This document shows positions 7,999 through 15,920 of a stretch of 64,000 nt of DNA, piece by piece; position 1 is the stretch's first letter, and each line of letters starts with the position of its first letter. Origin of the DNA: Mariprofundus sp. (lineage in GTDB: Bacteria; Pseudomonadota; Zetaproteobacteria; Mariprofundales; Mariprofundaceae); assembly GCA_021772835.1 (NCBI GenBank), contig JAJFLE010000068.1, positions 1 to 64,000 of the forward strand, given 5' to 3'. The notes beneath the pieces were generated by a model that saw nothing but the letters and a program-made list of their open reading frames with translations, made no database searches and was not told the origin of the DNA. The position numbers and the translations under genes were made by a program.

Positions 7999-9087
7999 AT
8001 GAATGTTTTTGCTGCCGATTATCGGCGCGCGCGCGTGTTGTTTCTTGCCGCTGCAGAAAAGGCCGGTGCACAGGTCCGTAGTTTTGTTCACCCTGTGCAC
8101 GGGCCTGAATATGAGGTGCTGGCGACCGACGTAGCCTGGCTGGGCGAAAAAGATGCCGACACGGTGCTGGTGTTGCTGTCAGCTACCCACGGTGTTGAGG
8201 GATTCAGCGGTTCCGCTGCCCAGATTGATTTTCTCAGGCAGGTGAAAGCCTTGCCGCACGGCATTGGTGTGCTGATCGTGCATGCAGTCAATCCGCACGG
8301 TTTTGCCTGGTTGCGCAGGGTCACCGAGGACGGTGTTGACCTGAATCGTAATTATATCGATTTCTCCCACATGCTGCCAATCAATGAGGGTTATGACGAG
8401 CTGGCCGAATCTATTGTGCCGGAATCGCTGGATGCGGAGTTGCTGGATACCTGCGACCGCAGACTATCAGCTTACCTTAAGGCTCACGGTTCCGTCGTGT
8501 ATGAGACAGCGTTGTCGGCAGGACAGTACAGTTATCCGAACGGACTGTTTTATGGTGGCAGCGGGCCGACATGGTCACGGTTAACCTGCGAACGGATTAT
8601 GAGCGACTTCCATCTGAGCAAGCGCAAACGGGTGGCGGTGATCGATTTTCATACTGGCATAGGTCCGTTCGGCTACGGCGAACTGATCTGCGACCATCCT
8701 CCCGGTTCAACTGGTGTGAGGCTGGCACGACAGTGGTTCGGTGACTCGGTGACGGAGCCAGCACTGGGCACCTCAATCTCTGTGACCAAGCACGGGCTCT
8801 CGGATTATGGTTGGATGCATGGGGTAGGAGAGCCGCTAGTATTTATCGCGCTGGAGTTCGGCACCTACAGCTTTGACCACATGAAGCAGGCACTGCGCGC
8901 GGATCACTGGCTGCATGCGCAAGGTGCTGTCGATTGGCATAATGAGCGCACCCGGTCCATCAAGGCTGTCATGCGCAAACACTTCTATCCGGCGACACCC
9001 GACTGGCAGGAAATGGTGTTGTGTCGTAGTCGTCAGTGTATCCGTCAGGCGCTCAACGGGCTTGAGTCCGAATCAGGTCGGAGATAA
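7999..9087 (+). CDS. DUF2817 family M14-like metallopeptidase
   Basis: A 362-residue cytoplasmic protein of DUF2817, a branch of the zinc carboxypeptidase (M14) fold. Visible zinc/active-site elements: THGVEGFSG (H and E of the HxxE motif), VNPHGFAWLRR, the LNRNYIDF block, then DFHTGIGPFG (third zinc ligand) and a late ALEFGTY block with the expected catalytic Glu. Substrates of this family are not established; M14 relatives remove C-terminal or amide-linked amino acids. It converges on a RimK-type ligase operon whose stop abuts this one, so a ligase and a peptidase share a locus. The ribosome site is weak. Confidence 0.83.
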   Translation: MNVFAADYRRARVLFLAAAEKAGAQVRSFVHPVHGPEYEVLATDVAWLGEKDADTVLVLLSATHGVEGFSGSAAQIDFLRQVKALPHGIGVLIVHAVNPHGFAWLRRVTEDGVDLNRNYIDFSHMLPINEGYDELAESIVPESLDAELLDTCDRRLSAYLKAHGSVVYETALSAGQYSYPNGLFYGGSGPTWSRLTCERIMSDFHLSKRKRVAVIDFHTGIGPFGYGELICDHPPGSTGVRLARQWFGDSVTEPALGTSISVTKHGLSDYGWMHGVGEPLVFIALEFGTYSFDHMKQALRADHWLHAQGAVDWHNERTRSIKAVMRKHFYPATPDWQEMVLCRSRQCIRQALNGLESESGRR

Positions 9088-10578
9088 TCAGCCGTTACGC
9101 ATGGCTTCGATGCGGCGGATGAACTCGTTGATGATCGTGTCGTAAAGCTCTCCCTTGAGCACTTTATCCTCCACCGACTGATCAAGGCTCGGGTTGTCGT
9201 TGACTTCGATCACGAAAATTCCATTGTCATTTTGTTTTAGATCCACACCATAAAATCCGTTGCCGATCAGGGCAGCGGACTCCAGCGCAATGCGTACCAC
9301 CTCACTCGGTGCATCTTCCACCCGCATCGTTTCAAAGCCGCCGTAGCGGGCCGAACCGTTCGCCTTGTGATTGACGATTTGCCAGTGACCACGCGCCTGT
9401 CGGTACTGGCAGGCATAAAGGGCCTTGCCGTTGAGAATGCCGATGCGCCAGTCGTAGGCGGTGTACATGAATTCCTGCGCCAGAATGATGCGCGAATGGG
9501 CAAACAGATTCTTCGCCGCATCCATGACCTGATCCCGGTTTTCGGCCTTGAACATGCCCCGAGAGAATGAACCGTCGGGAATTTTCAGTACCATAGGATA
9601 GCTCAATTCCGTTTCCAGTTGCAGCAAGGATTGCTCTTTGAAACGGTAACGGTTCAGCGGGACAGTTTTTGGAGTGGGCAGGTTTTTTGCTGTCAGTCGT
9701 TCCCACAGGTATACCTTGTTGGTACAGCGGATAATGGATTTCGGGTCGTCAATCACCGGCATGCCCTCGGCCTCGGCCTTGCGGGCAAAGCGGAAAGTAT
9801 GATTGTCAATCGAGGTGGTCTCACGGATAAACAACGCATCGTATTCGGCAATCCGGTTGTAGTCCTTTTTCTGGATCAGGTCGATATCGACGCGCAGGCG
9901 CTGACCGGCCTTGATGAATTGCTCCAGGGCATCCATATCCGAAGGCGGCATTTTTTCATTCGGATTGTAGAGTATGGCCAGATCATAGAGAGCGGGCTTA
10001 CGGCTTTCATTGCGCGTGCGGCGCGGCATGCGGACATAGGAGCGCAGGCAGGCCTCGAAGAAGTCGCTAAGAGACAGGGTGACCTGATGCAGGCCCATTG
10101 GACGGATGGCGCGAATCCTCCAGCGTTTTCCCTTCTCGATGACCACTTTCAACAGAGGGTAACGGAACACATCAAATACTTCTGCAGCCAGACGTTTGAA
10201 ACGTGGATCGTCACCCTGACCGAAGAACACGTAAACTTCGAAAGACTCCTGGGGTGGCTCGGCAAGGCGCTTCATGGTTTTTTCAAGCAGGTGCTCCAGA
10301 TCGGGCAAGGCAAAGGCATACAGACTCTGTCGTGAGAGGTCGATGATGTCGGCAATAGTCGGCATCGGAATATCGTTGCGGGCTTCAGCCAGCAGTGAGC
10401 AGTAATAGCCTCCACTCAGATAGGTGTAATGGCGGCAAAGGTTGATAATGCGCATCGGTCGCTTCTGTGCGACGGCCTCACGCGTGAGATAGTCGTTGGC
10501 GGTGATCACCTCCAGAGCATCAATCGTCCATTTCCAGTCTTTGAGTCGGTCGACAATCACAGTATGACGGACAGGCAT
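9088..10578 (-). CDS. RimK-family ATP-grasp ligase with N-terminal extension
   Basis: A 496-residue ATP-grasp enzyme expected to join an amino acid (often glutamate) to a carboxylate through an acyl phosphate. The C-terminal half carries the RimK/ATP-grasp fold: RFARKAEAEGMPVIDDP, the ATP-binding lysine in YPMVLKIPDGSFSRG, and the Mg-binding VIEVNDNPSLD. The first 200 residues are a RimK-associated N-terminal domain, making it nearly twice the length of E. coli RimK (300). It starts one base after the stop of the GNAT/C39 gene, so translation is coupled. The acceptor is unknown: a ribosomal protein, a peptide or a small molecule are all possible. Confidence 0.87.
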   Translation of the reverse strand: MPVRHTVIVDRLKDWKWTIDALEVITANDYLTREAVAQKRPMRIINLCRHYTYLSGGYYCSLLAEARNDIPMPTIADIIDLSRQSLYAFALPDLEHLLEKTMKRLAEPPQESFEVYVFFGQGDDPRFKRLAAEVFDVFRYPLLKVVIEKGKRWRIRAIRPMGLHQVTLSLSDFFEACLRSYVRMPRRTRNESRKPALYDLAILYNPNEKMPPSDMDALEQFIKAGQRLRVDIDLIQKKDYNRIAEYDALFIRETTSIDNHTFRFARKAEAEGMPVIDDPKSIIRCTNKVYLWERLTAKNLPTPKTVPLNRYRFKEQSLLQLETELSYPMVLKIPDGSFSRGMFKAENRDQVMDAAKNLFAHSRIILAQEFMYTAYDWRIGILNGKALYACQYRQARGHWQIVNHKANGSARYGGFETMRVEDAPSEVVRIALESAALIGNGFYGVDLKQNDNGIFVIEVNDNPSLDQSVEDKVLKGELYDTIINEFIRRIEAMRNG

Positions 10579-10579
10579 G

Positions 10580-11677
10580 TTATTTTTCTCCCCTGGATAT
10601 CAATAGCGTGGCGTACTGACGGCGGGAACCGTAGAAACGCATACGTTCAAATTCATGGCGGGCAACAGGAATGCCGAAGCAGGTGGTCTCAGTCTTGCCC
10701 TCAGCCGTATCGACGAAGGGTTCGTGGATATAGACAAAGCGTTCATCAAAACCGCAAATGACCACCCAGTGTGGCGACTTGTCGCCGGTTAGCCGGTAGG
10801 CGCTGATCAGGACTATCGGGATATCACCAGCCATAAATCGCTGCTCCACCTCGTCAAGTGACACCTGGCGTTCATGCAGGGGAAGGCCGAGCTGGTGAAT
10901 CTCCTGCAGGAAGTCTTCTTCGACAATACGCATCACCTCACGTTTCTCTTCGCTGCGAACCGAATCGATAAACATGACCGCATCACAAGGGGTGAATACC
11001 TCGACATGCAAGCCGCGACGGAATGCGGAGAGCGCCAGCCCGAAAGGGCTGCAACCGCCATGGCCGCTGGTCATGAAAATGCTGGTGGCTTCGCGCCAGA
11101 GCCTGAGCTCCAGATGCCGGGTCAGCTGCAACTCGGGATTCACTGCTTTTAACGCCATCATCAGCGAGGCAGGGCCGCAGGTGAAGTCAAGTGTCTGGGT
11201 ATATAACGGTACACGACTGATATCCGGCGACAGGTGGGATGCCAGCGCTTTCTCCATGCGAATGGCTGCGGCATGGTCTTCGTAATAGTCCGGAAAAATG
11301 TCAAAATCACGGTAACCCAGCTTATGGTAGAGGGCGATGGCGGTGCTGTTGTTGACATGCACCTCCAGTCGCATGGAAACGACGCCACGTTCCAGCGCGT
11401 CCATCTCGCTTGCGGCCATCAGCTTTACAGCGATGCCCTTGCCCCGGCTTTCAGGAGAGATAGCCAGTGAATAGAGGCGGGCCATCGAGGTGTTCTGGTG
11501 AAACAGCACAAGACTGTAGCCGAGCAAGCTTTCGCCTTCGTTATAAACGAAAAGGGAAGCTTTGCCGCGTTTGAGCAGGTGGCGGAAACTGCGCTCGGAA
11601 AGACGGTCAATTTCGAAACAGCGCTGCTCGAGTGAAACCAGTGCTGGAATGTCGGCAATCAGGGCAGTTCTGATCAT
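10580..11677 (-). CDS. GNAT acetyltransferase fused to a C39-like papain-fold peptidase
   Basis: A 365-residue two-domain fusion. Residues 1-145 form a RimI-like GNAT domain with the acetyl-CoA loop SRGKGIA at 77-83 and the late ALYHKLGY helix. Residues 155-365 resemble peptidase C39/papain folds: Cys167 in DFTCGPASL, His303 in SPHWVVI, then IHEP where related proteins usually have an Asp before Pro (Glu319 here). If the Glu does not replace the Asp, the third catalytic residue is altered. It is the first gene of an operon with the RimK-type ligase. The fusion itself is a recurring arrangement next to RimK-type genes as I recall; its substrate is unknown. Confidence 0.85.
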   Translation of the reverse strand: MIRTALIADIPALVSLEQRCFEIDRLSERSFRHLLKRGKASLFVYNEGESLLGYSLVLFHQNTSMARLYSLAISPESRGKGIAVKLMAASEMDALERGVVSMRLEVHVNNSTAIALYHKLGYRDFDIFPDYYEDHAAAIRMEKALASHLSPDISRVPLYTQTLDFTCGPASLMMALKAVNPELQLTRHLELRLWREATSIFMTSGHGGCSPFGLALSAFRRGLHVEVFTPCDAVMFIDSVRSEEKREVMRIVEEDFLQEIHQLGLPLHERQVSLDEVEQRFMAGDIPIVLISAYRLTGDKSPHWVVICGFDERFVYIHEPFVDTAEGKTETTCFGIPVARHEFERMRFYGSRRQYATLLISRGEK

Positions 11678-12147
11678 CTGAATCGGGCAGGAAATCGTTG
11701 CATAGGCGCAGGCTGGAACTGTGCAAGTCAGTCGTCAATCGGCAAATAAATATGGTTTTTATAGCGCCACAGTTCAGTGCTTCGCGTTTTTTTGGTTGCG
11801 CGTTTAATAGTGAGACAATTTGCCATATTTGCCTGTTGTTTGTCATAACAATGAATAGTCTTGTTATTCGTGATTGTCGGTACCCAGGGGATACGCTTTT
11901 CCTCATGGCTGGCTTATCTGTCACGTCACAGTGACCTTATTCCTTGTATCTCCAAAGTAGCATTCCCGTGCTTTCGTGATGGGCGACCCCTTGACTGAAT
12001 CTGCCCGTATGGAAATGCGACAATATGCCACACACACATCTGGAGTGATTCCTATAACTTTCGTGGTCAGAGATAAGGCAGGCAGTTGACTTGTTTGATG
12101 GGCGAGAACGCCTTAGGTTGATTGTCATGCAGATAAAAGAGGCAGCG
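11678..12147. other. Intergenic region between the GNAT/C39 operon and regB
   Basis: About 470 bases with no convincing gene. It holds divergent promoter regions, copy B of the dispersed 38-bp repeat at 11943-11980, and a possible -35 element TTGACT near 12086. Short frames here lack ribosome sites or protein-like composition. Confidence 0.5.
11943..11980. repeat. Dispersed 38-bp repeat, copy B
   Basis: Same orientation as the copy at 3676-3713, 32 of 38 bases identical, six scattered substitutions and no gaps. Located 170 bases upstream of regB. Confidence 0.6.
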
Positions 12148-13446
12148 ATGTTTATTCAAGGCTCCGTTGAGGAGATGGTTGGAACCTATAACCTGAAACG
12201 GTTGTTCGTGTTCAGAAGTGCCGTGATCGCCAGTGAACTTGCCGCGATCGGGCTGGCTGTTTACGGATTGGCCGTGGAATTGCCACTTCTCTTTATGCTC
12301 TCGGTGATCGGGGTTTATGTGCTGTTCAACCTGTATGTGTGGATACGGCTGCGCAAGAATGCATTGGCCTCTGCCAATGAGTTCTTTCTTCATTTGGTGA
12401 TTGATGTATTTGCATTGGCGGCTCTGCTCTATTTTGCAGGGGGTTCGAGCAACCCGTTTGTCTCCTTGTTTCTGCTGCCGCTGGTGATTGTGGCGTCAAC
12501 ATTGCCCAAACGATATGTCTGGGGCATGGCGGCAGTAACACTCGGCTTTTATACTTTGTTGATGATTATTAATGTGCCGCTGACGCAGGAAATGGCAGGC
12601 GGCGGCCATGTCGGGCACTCGACGGCTGCGACGGATGATTTCAGTCTGCATGTGCTGGGTATGTGGTTCAGTTTTTTGCTTGCTGTAGGGCTGATTCTCT
12701 TCTTTGTCGTTTCGATGGCCGAAGCACTGCGCCAGCGTAATCAGAAGCTGGCCGAGGCGCGTGAGAAACATCTGCGTGATGAACATATGATTTCGCTGGG
12801 CACAATGGCTGCCGGTGCGGCCCATGAGTTGGGTACGCCGCTGGCGACGATGGCTGTGCTGAGCAAGGAGATGGAACGGGAGTATTCGCAACAGCCGGAT
12901 GTGGTGGAAAAGATTCAGATCCTGCGATCACAGGTGGATCGTTGCAAAGCGACCCTGGCACAAATCAGCGCCAGTGCAGGACAGATGCGGGCCGAAAGCG
13001 GACACAGTGAGAATCTGAAACAGTATCTGCAGAGTTGTTTGACACGGTGGAAAGAATTACATCCAAAAACCGCCATATCGGTGGCCATGAAAGGGACCGA
13101 TCCAGCACCTGTTGTCGTTGTTGATGAAACCCTGAATCAGGCGTTTATCAATATATTGAATAATGCGGCAGAGGCTTCTCCGGAGCGGGTCGAACTGAAA
13201 GCCAACTGGTCGTGCGATCTGTTGATGTTAGAGGTTCGTGATTATGGTGAGGGTTTGAGTCAGGCAGCACTGGAAGGGCTTGGAAAACCGTTTTTTACGA
13301 CCAAGAAAGATGGCCATGGTCTGGGTTTTTATCTGGCACAGGAAGTGTTACGCAGGCTTGGTGGTGAAGTGTCGGTTGCCAATCATGAAGGTGGTGGTGC
13401 CTGTGTTTCGATCCGTTTGCCACTGCACAAGTTGTTGGCGGAGTAA
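12148..13446 (+). CDS. regB: RegB/PrrB-type redox sensor histidine kinase
   Basis: Membrane sensor kinase of 432 residues that responds to the redox state of the ubiquinone pool and to oxidation of a cysteine. Six membrane helices span about residues 20-190. The quinone-binding heptad GGSSNPF (GGxxNPF) is at 98-104. The H-box AAGAAHELGTPLAT places the phosphorylated histidine at His226, and the redox-reactive cysteine equivalent is Cys266 in QVDRCKATL. N, G1 and G2 ATP-binding blocks follow (INILNNAAEAS, GLGKPFFTTK, GLGFYLA). All diagnostic residues of the family are therefore present. The start at 12148 is a judgement; 12127 is an in-frame alternative. Its stop directly abuts regA. Confidence 0.9.
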   Translation: MFIQGSVEEMVGTYNLKRLFVFRSAVIASELAAIGLAVYGLAVELPLLFMLSVIGVYVLFNLYVWIRLRKNALASANEFFLHLVIDVFALAALLYFAGGSSNPFVSLFLLPLVIVASTLPKRYVWGMAAVTLGFYTLLMIINVPLTQEMAGGGHVGHSTAATDDFSLHVLGMWFSFLLAVGLILFFVVSMAEALRQRNQKLAEAREKHLRDEHMISLGTMAAGAAHELGTPLATMAVLSKEMEREYSQQPDVVEKIQILRSQVDRCKATLAQISASAGQMRAESGHSENLKQYLQSCLTRWKELHPKTAISVAMKGTDPAPVVVVDETLNQAFINILNNAAEASPERVELKANWSCDLLMLEVRDYGEGLSQAALEGLGKPFFTTKKDGHGLGFYLAQEVLRRLGGEVSVANHEGGGACVSIRLPLHKLLAE

Positions 13447-13995
13447 ATGATGGAATCAAACAGAGACTTACCGAATTTGCTGCTGGTTGATGATGACGAG
13501 CTATTTTGCCGTATCCTTGCATCTGCATTGGAGAAGCGGGGCTTTAGTGTGCAGGTGTCACACAATGTGGCTGATGCCATTGACCTGGTCGGTGATGCGG
13601 CACCCGAATATGCCGTAGTTGATCTGAGCATGCCGGGAGATTCCGGTCTGGTTCTGGTGGAAAAGCTGCATCAATTGGATGAACACACCCGCATTGTCGT
13701 GCTGACAGGGTTCGCCTCAATTGCTACTGCAGTGGAAGCGATCAAGCTCGGTGCCACCCATTATCTGGCCAAACCTGCTGACGCCGATGAAGTGGTAGCG
13801 GCACTGGGTCGTGAGTCGGGAAACACTGCTGCGCAAATAACAGGTCAGCCGATGTCCACCAAACGACTGGAATGGGAATATATCCAGAAAGTGCTGATGG
13901 AGTGTGACGGCAATGTCTCCGAGACCGCAAGAAGATTGAGCATGCATAGAAGAACCCTGCAGCGAAAGCTGGCCAAACGTCCCTTCAAGTCCTGA
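13447..13995 (+). CDS. regA: RegA/PrrA/ActR-type response regulator
   Basis: A 182-residue response regulator and cognate partner of RegB. The receiver domain has the acidic pocket DDD at 15-17, phosphoacceptor Asp59 in YAVVDLSMPG, the conserved Thr in VVLTG and Lys in LAKPAD. A short linker leads to a Fis-type helix-turn-helix, ETARRLSMHRRTLQRKLAKR, the nearly invariant RegA recognition helix. In other proteobacteria this pair globally controls respiration, carbon fixation and electron-transport genes according to oxygen; the targets here are unknown. It starts immediately at the regB stop (ATGATG, so 13450 is also possible), giving translational coupling. Confidence 0.92.
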   Translation: MMESNRDLPNLLLVDDDELFCRILASALEKRGFSVQVSHNVADAIDLVGDAAPEYAVVDLSMPGDSGLVLVEKLHQLDEHTRIVVLTGFASIATAVEAIKLGATHYLAKPADADEVVAALGRESGNTAAQITGQPMSTKRLEWEYIQKVLMECDGNVSETARRLSMHRRTLQRKLAKRPFKS

Positions 13996-14069
13996 GAGTA
14001 TTTTAAATCAGGATTGTAGCTGCGGGACTGTCGAGCGGTACGAAAGTAGATCTGGCCCCGTAGTTCCAG

Positions 14070-14519
14070 CTATTCCTCCACAGATTCATAGTTTAGTAAT
14101 CGATCAATTTTTTCAACACGGGCTACGTTTTTATCTGAACGATTTGGTTGATGCACAGAGTTTGAAAGCCCCATGAGTAGTTTTGACGCCTCCAGAGCGT
14201 TTTCTTTGTGAGGTAGGAACCCGTGTGAAATAATCGACCACCAATGGTAACAGGGGATTACTTCAATTCTTGATCGCAGAGTGCATGCCGCTTTTCTCAG
14301 TATTTTCTGTGCCTCATCCTCACTGGCTTTATCTCCCGCTGGAGTAAAAATAGCTTGGGCGTGAAATATAAGCTCAAAGCGTATTTCACCAAGGAGCCTC
14401 TTCAAATCTTGAACTGGCTCAATAACGAATTTTCCGAGAAGTTGTCCAACAACGAAAATAAGGACAGCGCCGAATATCGTCAGCGACGATGTAAGAAGAA
14501 TTTTGGCTAGGTCATCCAT
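14070..14519 (-). CDS. Cassette-like membrane protein of unknown function
   Basis: A 149-residue protein with one N-terminal membrane helix (SSLTIFGAVLIFVVGQLLG) followed by a soluble, mixed-charge domain. I recall similar short proteins as orphan or integron-cassette genes in proteobacteria, without known function. GAGAGGAAA lies just before the start, directly after an attC-like site, the layout of an integron gene cassette. No attC-like site is visible after its 3' end; only an imperfect inverted repeat (TAGCTG/CAGCTA) at about 14020-14072. Base composition and codon use look unlike the flanking regA and tonB genes, supporting transfer. Confidence 0.65.
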   Translation of the reverse strand: MDDLAKILLTSSLTIFGAVLIFVVGQLLGKFVIEPVQDLKRLLGEIRFELIFHAQAIFTPAGDKASEDEAQKILRKAACTLRSRIEVIPCYHWWSIISHGFLPHKENALEASKLLMGLSNSVHQPNRSDKNVARVEKIDRLLNYESVEE

Positions 14520-14529
14520 GAGTTTCCTC

Positions 14530-14591
14530 TCCTAACGTGGAGTAAACGGCAGCGCGCTTTTGCGCAGTCCGGGTTGAACGTAGGGTTAGAC
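14530..14591 (-). repeat. attC-like integron recombination site
   Basis: A 62-bp imperfect palindrome between two same-strand genes. Read on the minus strand it opens with GTCTAAC (the RYYYAAC core), contains a GC-rich inverted centre CTGCGC-AAAA-GCGCGC, and closes with TACTCCACGTTAGGA, whose GTTAGG fits the GTTRRRY core except the last base. The stop codon of the upstream gene (TAA) lies inside the first core and the next start follows 11 bases after the second, the packing expected of cassettes. A covariance-model search for attC would test it. Confidence 0.7.
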
Positions 14592-15302
14592 ATTTTTGAT
14601 ATATCCATCGACAACGTCCCATGTTTTCATGAACAACGTAGCACGATCATCAGAAGTTATTCCTGTAGCTTCTCCGTGCCTCAGAGGATCAGCAGCTTGC
14701 TTAATAACGCGGAGCGTGTTTTCGTCACAGGCAGCTACCTCCCGAAATTTCTTCCATTGTATGGTCTTCTCGGAGGATGACAGGTCATGAGTGGCAGCAC
14801 AGTGATGCCGTAGGGACTCTATTGCCCGATAGCAATAGAAACCCGTGTCGTCTGCATGCTTCATTGCTGACGCAAGATCGCTGAAGCAACGATTTAGGAA
14901 CACACCGTTCGTCCCAATAGTCTTGTCGCGCAGCTTGATAAGCTCCTCGTTCATATCAAGGGATTTGCCTCGCTCCGCGAGGCAGGGAATATCGATTCCA
15001 AATACGTAGTCAACGCCTCGACTTTGGTTAAGTACGCGAGTTAATTCGAAATCGTAAGCGTAGCCTTTGAGATACCCAACCATGTCAAGATGGCTTTGAA
15101 CCAGATTCTTGACGACATTCCTCAAATCGAAGATGTCCCACTCATGCTCGCTCTCTATCCAAACGGCGACTTGATTTAGCACGACGCTAACCTTTGCGAC
15201 ACCGGCGACCCCTGACGTGATGTGGGAGAAGCCAAGCGTATATTGAAGGGATAGTTGCGCACGCTCTGGCAACACAACACCTTGAAAGAAGTATGGTTCC
15301 AT
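14586..15302 (-). CDS. Cassette-like protein of unknown function
   Basis: A 238-residue soluble protein without recognised domain. The C-terminal part (about residues 150-238) is helical and ends with a block like KQAADPLRHGEATGITSDDR, which I associate with uncharacterised cassette-borne proteins. It shows no catalytic motif. It starts 10 bases downstream of GTTAGAC, a sequence that fits an integron core site, and ends inside the attC-like site at 14585-14591. It therefore occupies exactly the space of one gene cassette. There is no obvious ribosome site; TGGCAATATG precedes the start. No integron integrase is visible in the window. Confidence 0.65.
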   Translation of the reverse strand: MEPYFFQGVVLPERAQLSLQYTLGFSHITSGVAGVAKVSVVLNQVAVWIESEHEWDIFDLRNVVKNLVQSHLDMVGYLKGYAYDFELTRVLNQSRGVDYVFGIDIPCLAERGKSLDMNEELIKLRDKTIGTNGVFLNRCFSDLASAMKHADDTGFYCYRAIESLRHHCAATHDLSSSEKTIQWKKFREVAACDENTLRVIKQAADPLRHGEATGITSDDRATLFMKTWDVVDGYIKNV

Positions 15303-15311
15303 ATTGCCTAT

Positions 15312-15334
15312 GTCTAACAGTGTCGATACAAGGA
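15312..15334 (-). repeat. Boundary word shared with 46565-46587
   Basis: Of the 20 bases beginning TAACAGTGT, 18 match the second accessory patch. On the minus strand both read TGTATCrACACTGTTArry, ending in a GTTRRRY core, and both lie just upstream of an accessory gene and beside a REP-type transposase 3' end (decayed here, intact there). Confidence 0.6.
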
Positions 15335-15442
15335 ATTAATACCTTGTTTTTTCTTCATATATACGGACATGACTCCTCCATATTCAATGTTATCTGCAAA
15401 CACGGAATGGCAAAATGTTCAGGCGAGGCCTTGAACGCTGAA

Positions 15443-15520
15443 CTATCTCTCTCTCCCATGCTTAATTGTGTTATCTACCAGAGAGTAGTGCACATATTGG
15501 AATCCCGCAATTTGCGTGAT
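15443..15520 (-). pseudogene. Decayed 3' end of a REP-type tyrosine transposase
   Basis: The last 25 or so codons of a transposase related to the intact one at 46646-47470. The tail reads VHYSLVDNTIKHGRER-stop here, against VHYSLVSKIIKAWEGR-stop in the intact copy. Flanking DNA also matches: TTGAACGCTGAA after the stop corresponds to TTGAATGTTGAA in the intact element. Small insertions and deletions break the frame further upstream, and nothing recognisable remains beyond about 15520. Confidence 0.75.
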
Positions 15521-15696
15521 GAAAATTTATTTAACTTCCGAAACCATTTATTCATAGCATCTTACAGTGTGACCGGGTTTTGGAGGCGGTTATACCATTG
15601 GAAACAATCGCGATAAATTGTCTGCGACAATTTGACACGCCCTCTGGCAATCCTGATTGATATAACCTTCGCCCCGAATGTTTGTAGACGGGAGAT

Positions 15697-15918
15697 ATGA
15701 TGGAAATTGCTTCGCTGATTGATAAAGGCGGCCCGGTGATGTGGGTGCTGCTCGGTTACGCTGGCATGGTTGGACAATACCGCTCAGCTGTTGGGTTTGT
15801 TCGCTACCACCTGATTAAGGTGTTTCAGGTGATTGAACAGGCTGGTGGCAAGGTGGACGCCACGGTCACTACCGGTGAAGGTCTGGATACCGTCACAGAA
15901 CAGCCGGAGCGCCCCTGA
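15697..15918 (+). pseudogene. ExbB-ExbD deletion fusion (short relic before tonB)
   Basis: An intact 73-residue frame that looks like a collapsed exbB-exbD pair. Residues 1-22 (MEIASLIDKGGPVMWVLLG) match the N-terminus and first membrane helix of ExbB. Residues from about 32 (FVRYHLIKVFQVIEQAGG) resemble the C-terminal VRYxxVxxVMxxxxxAG block of ExbD. The catalytic membrane parts of both, about 300 codons, are missing. The stop lies 2 bases before the tonB start. It has a ribosome site (GGGAGATATG) and might still be translated, but could not form a proton channel. The ExbB part is fairly clear, the ExbD part tentative. Confidence 0.5.
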
Positions 15919-15920
15919 GT

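Noticed and set aside
13996-14072. Possible second attC after the 149-codon cassette-like gene
   Set aside because: There is an imperfect inverted repeat but no RYYYAAC/GTTRRRY pair, so it was not called an attC.
15293-15616. 107-codon plus-strand frame in the accessory patch
   Set aside because: It crosses the shared boundary word and runs antisense to the transposase remnant, and has no protein-like motifs.
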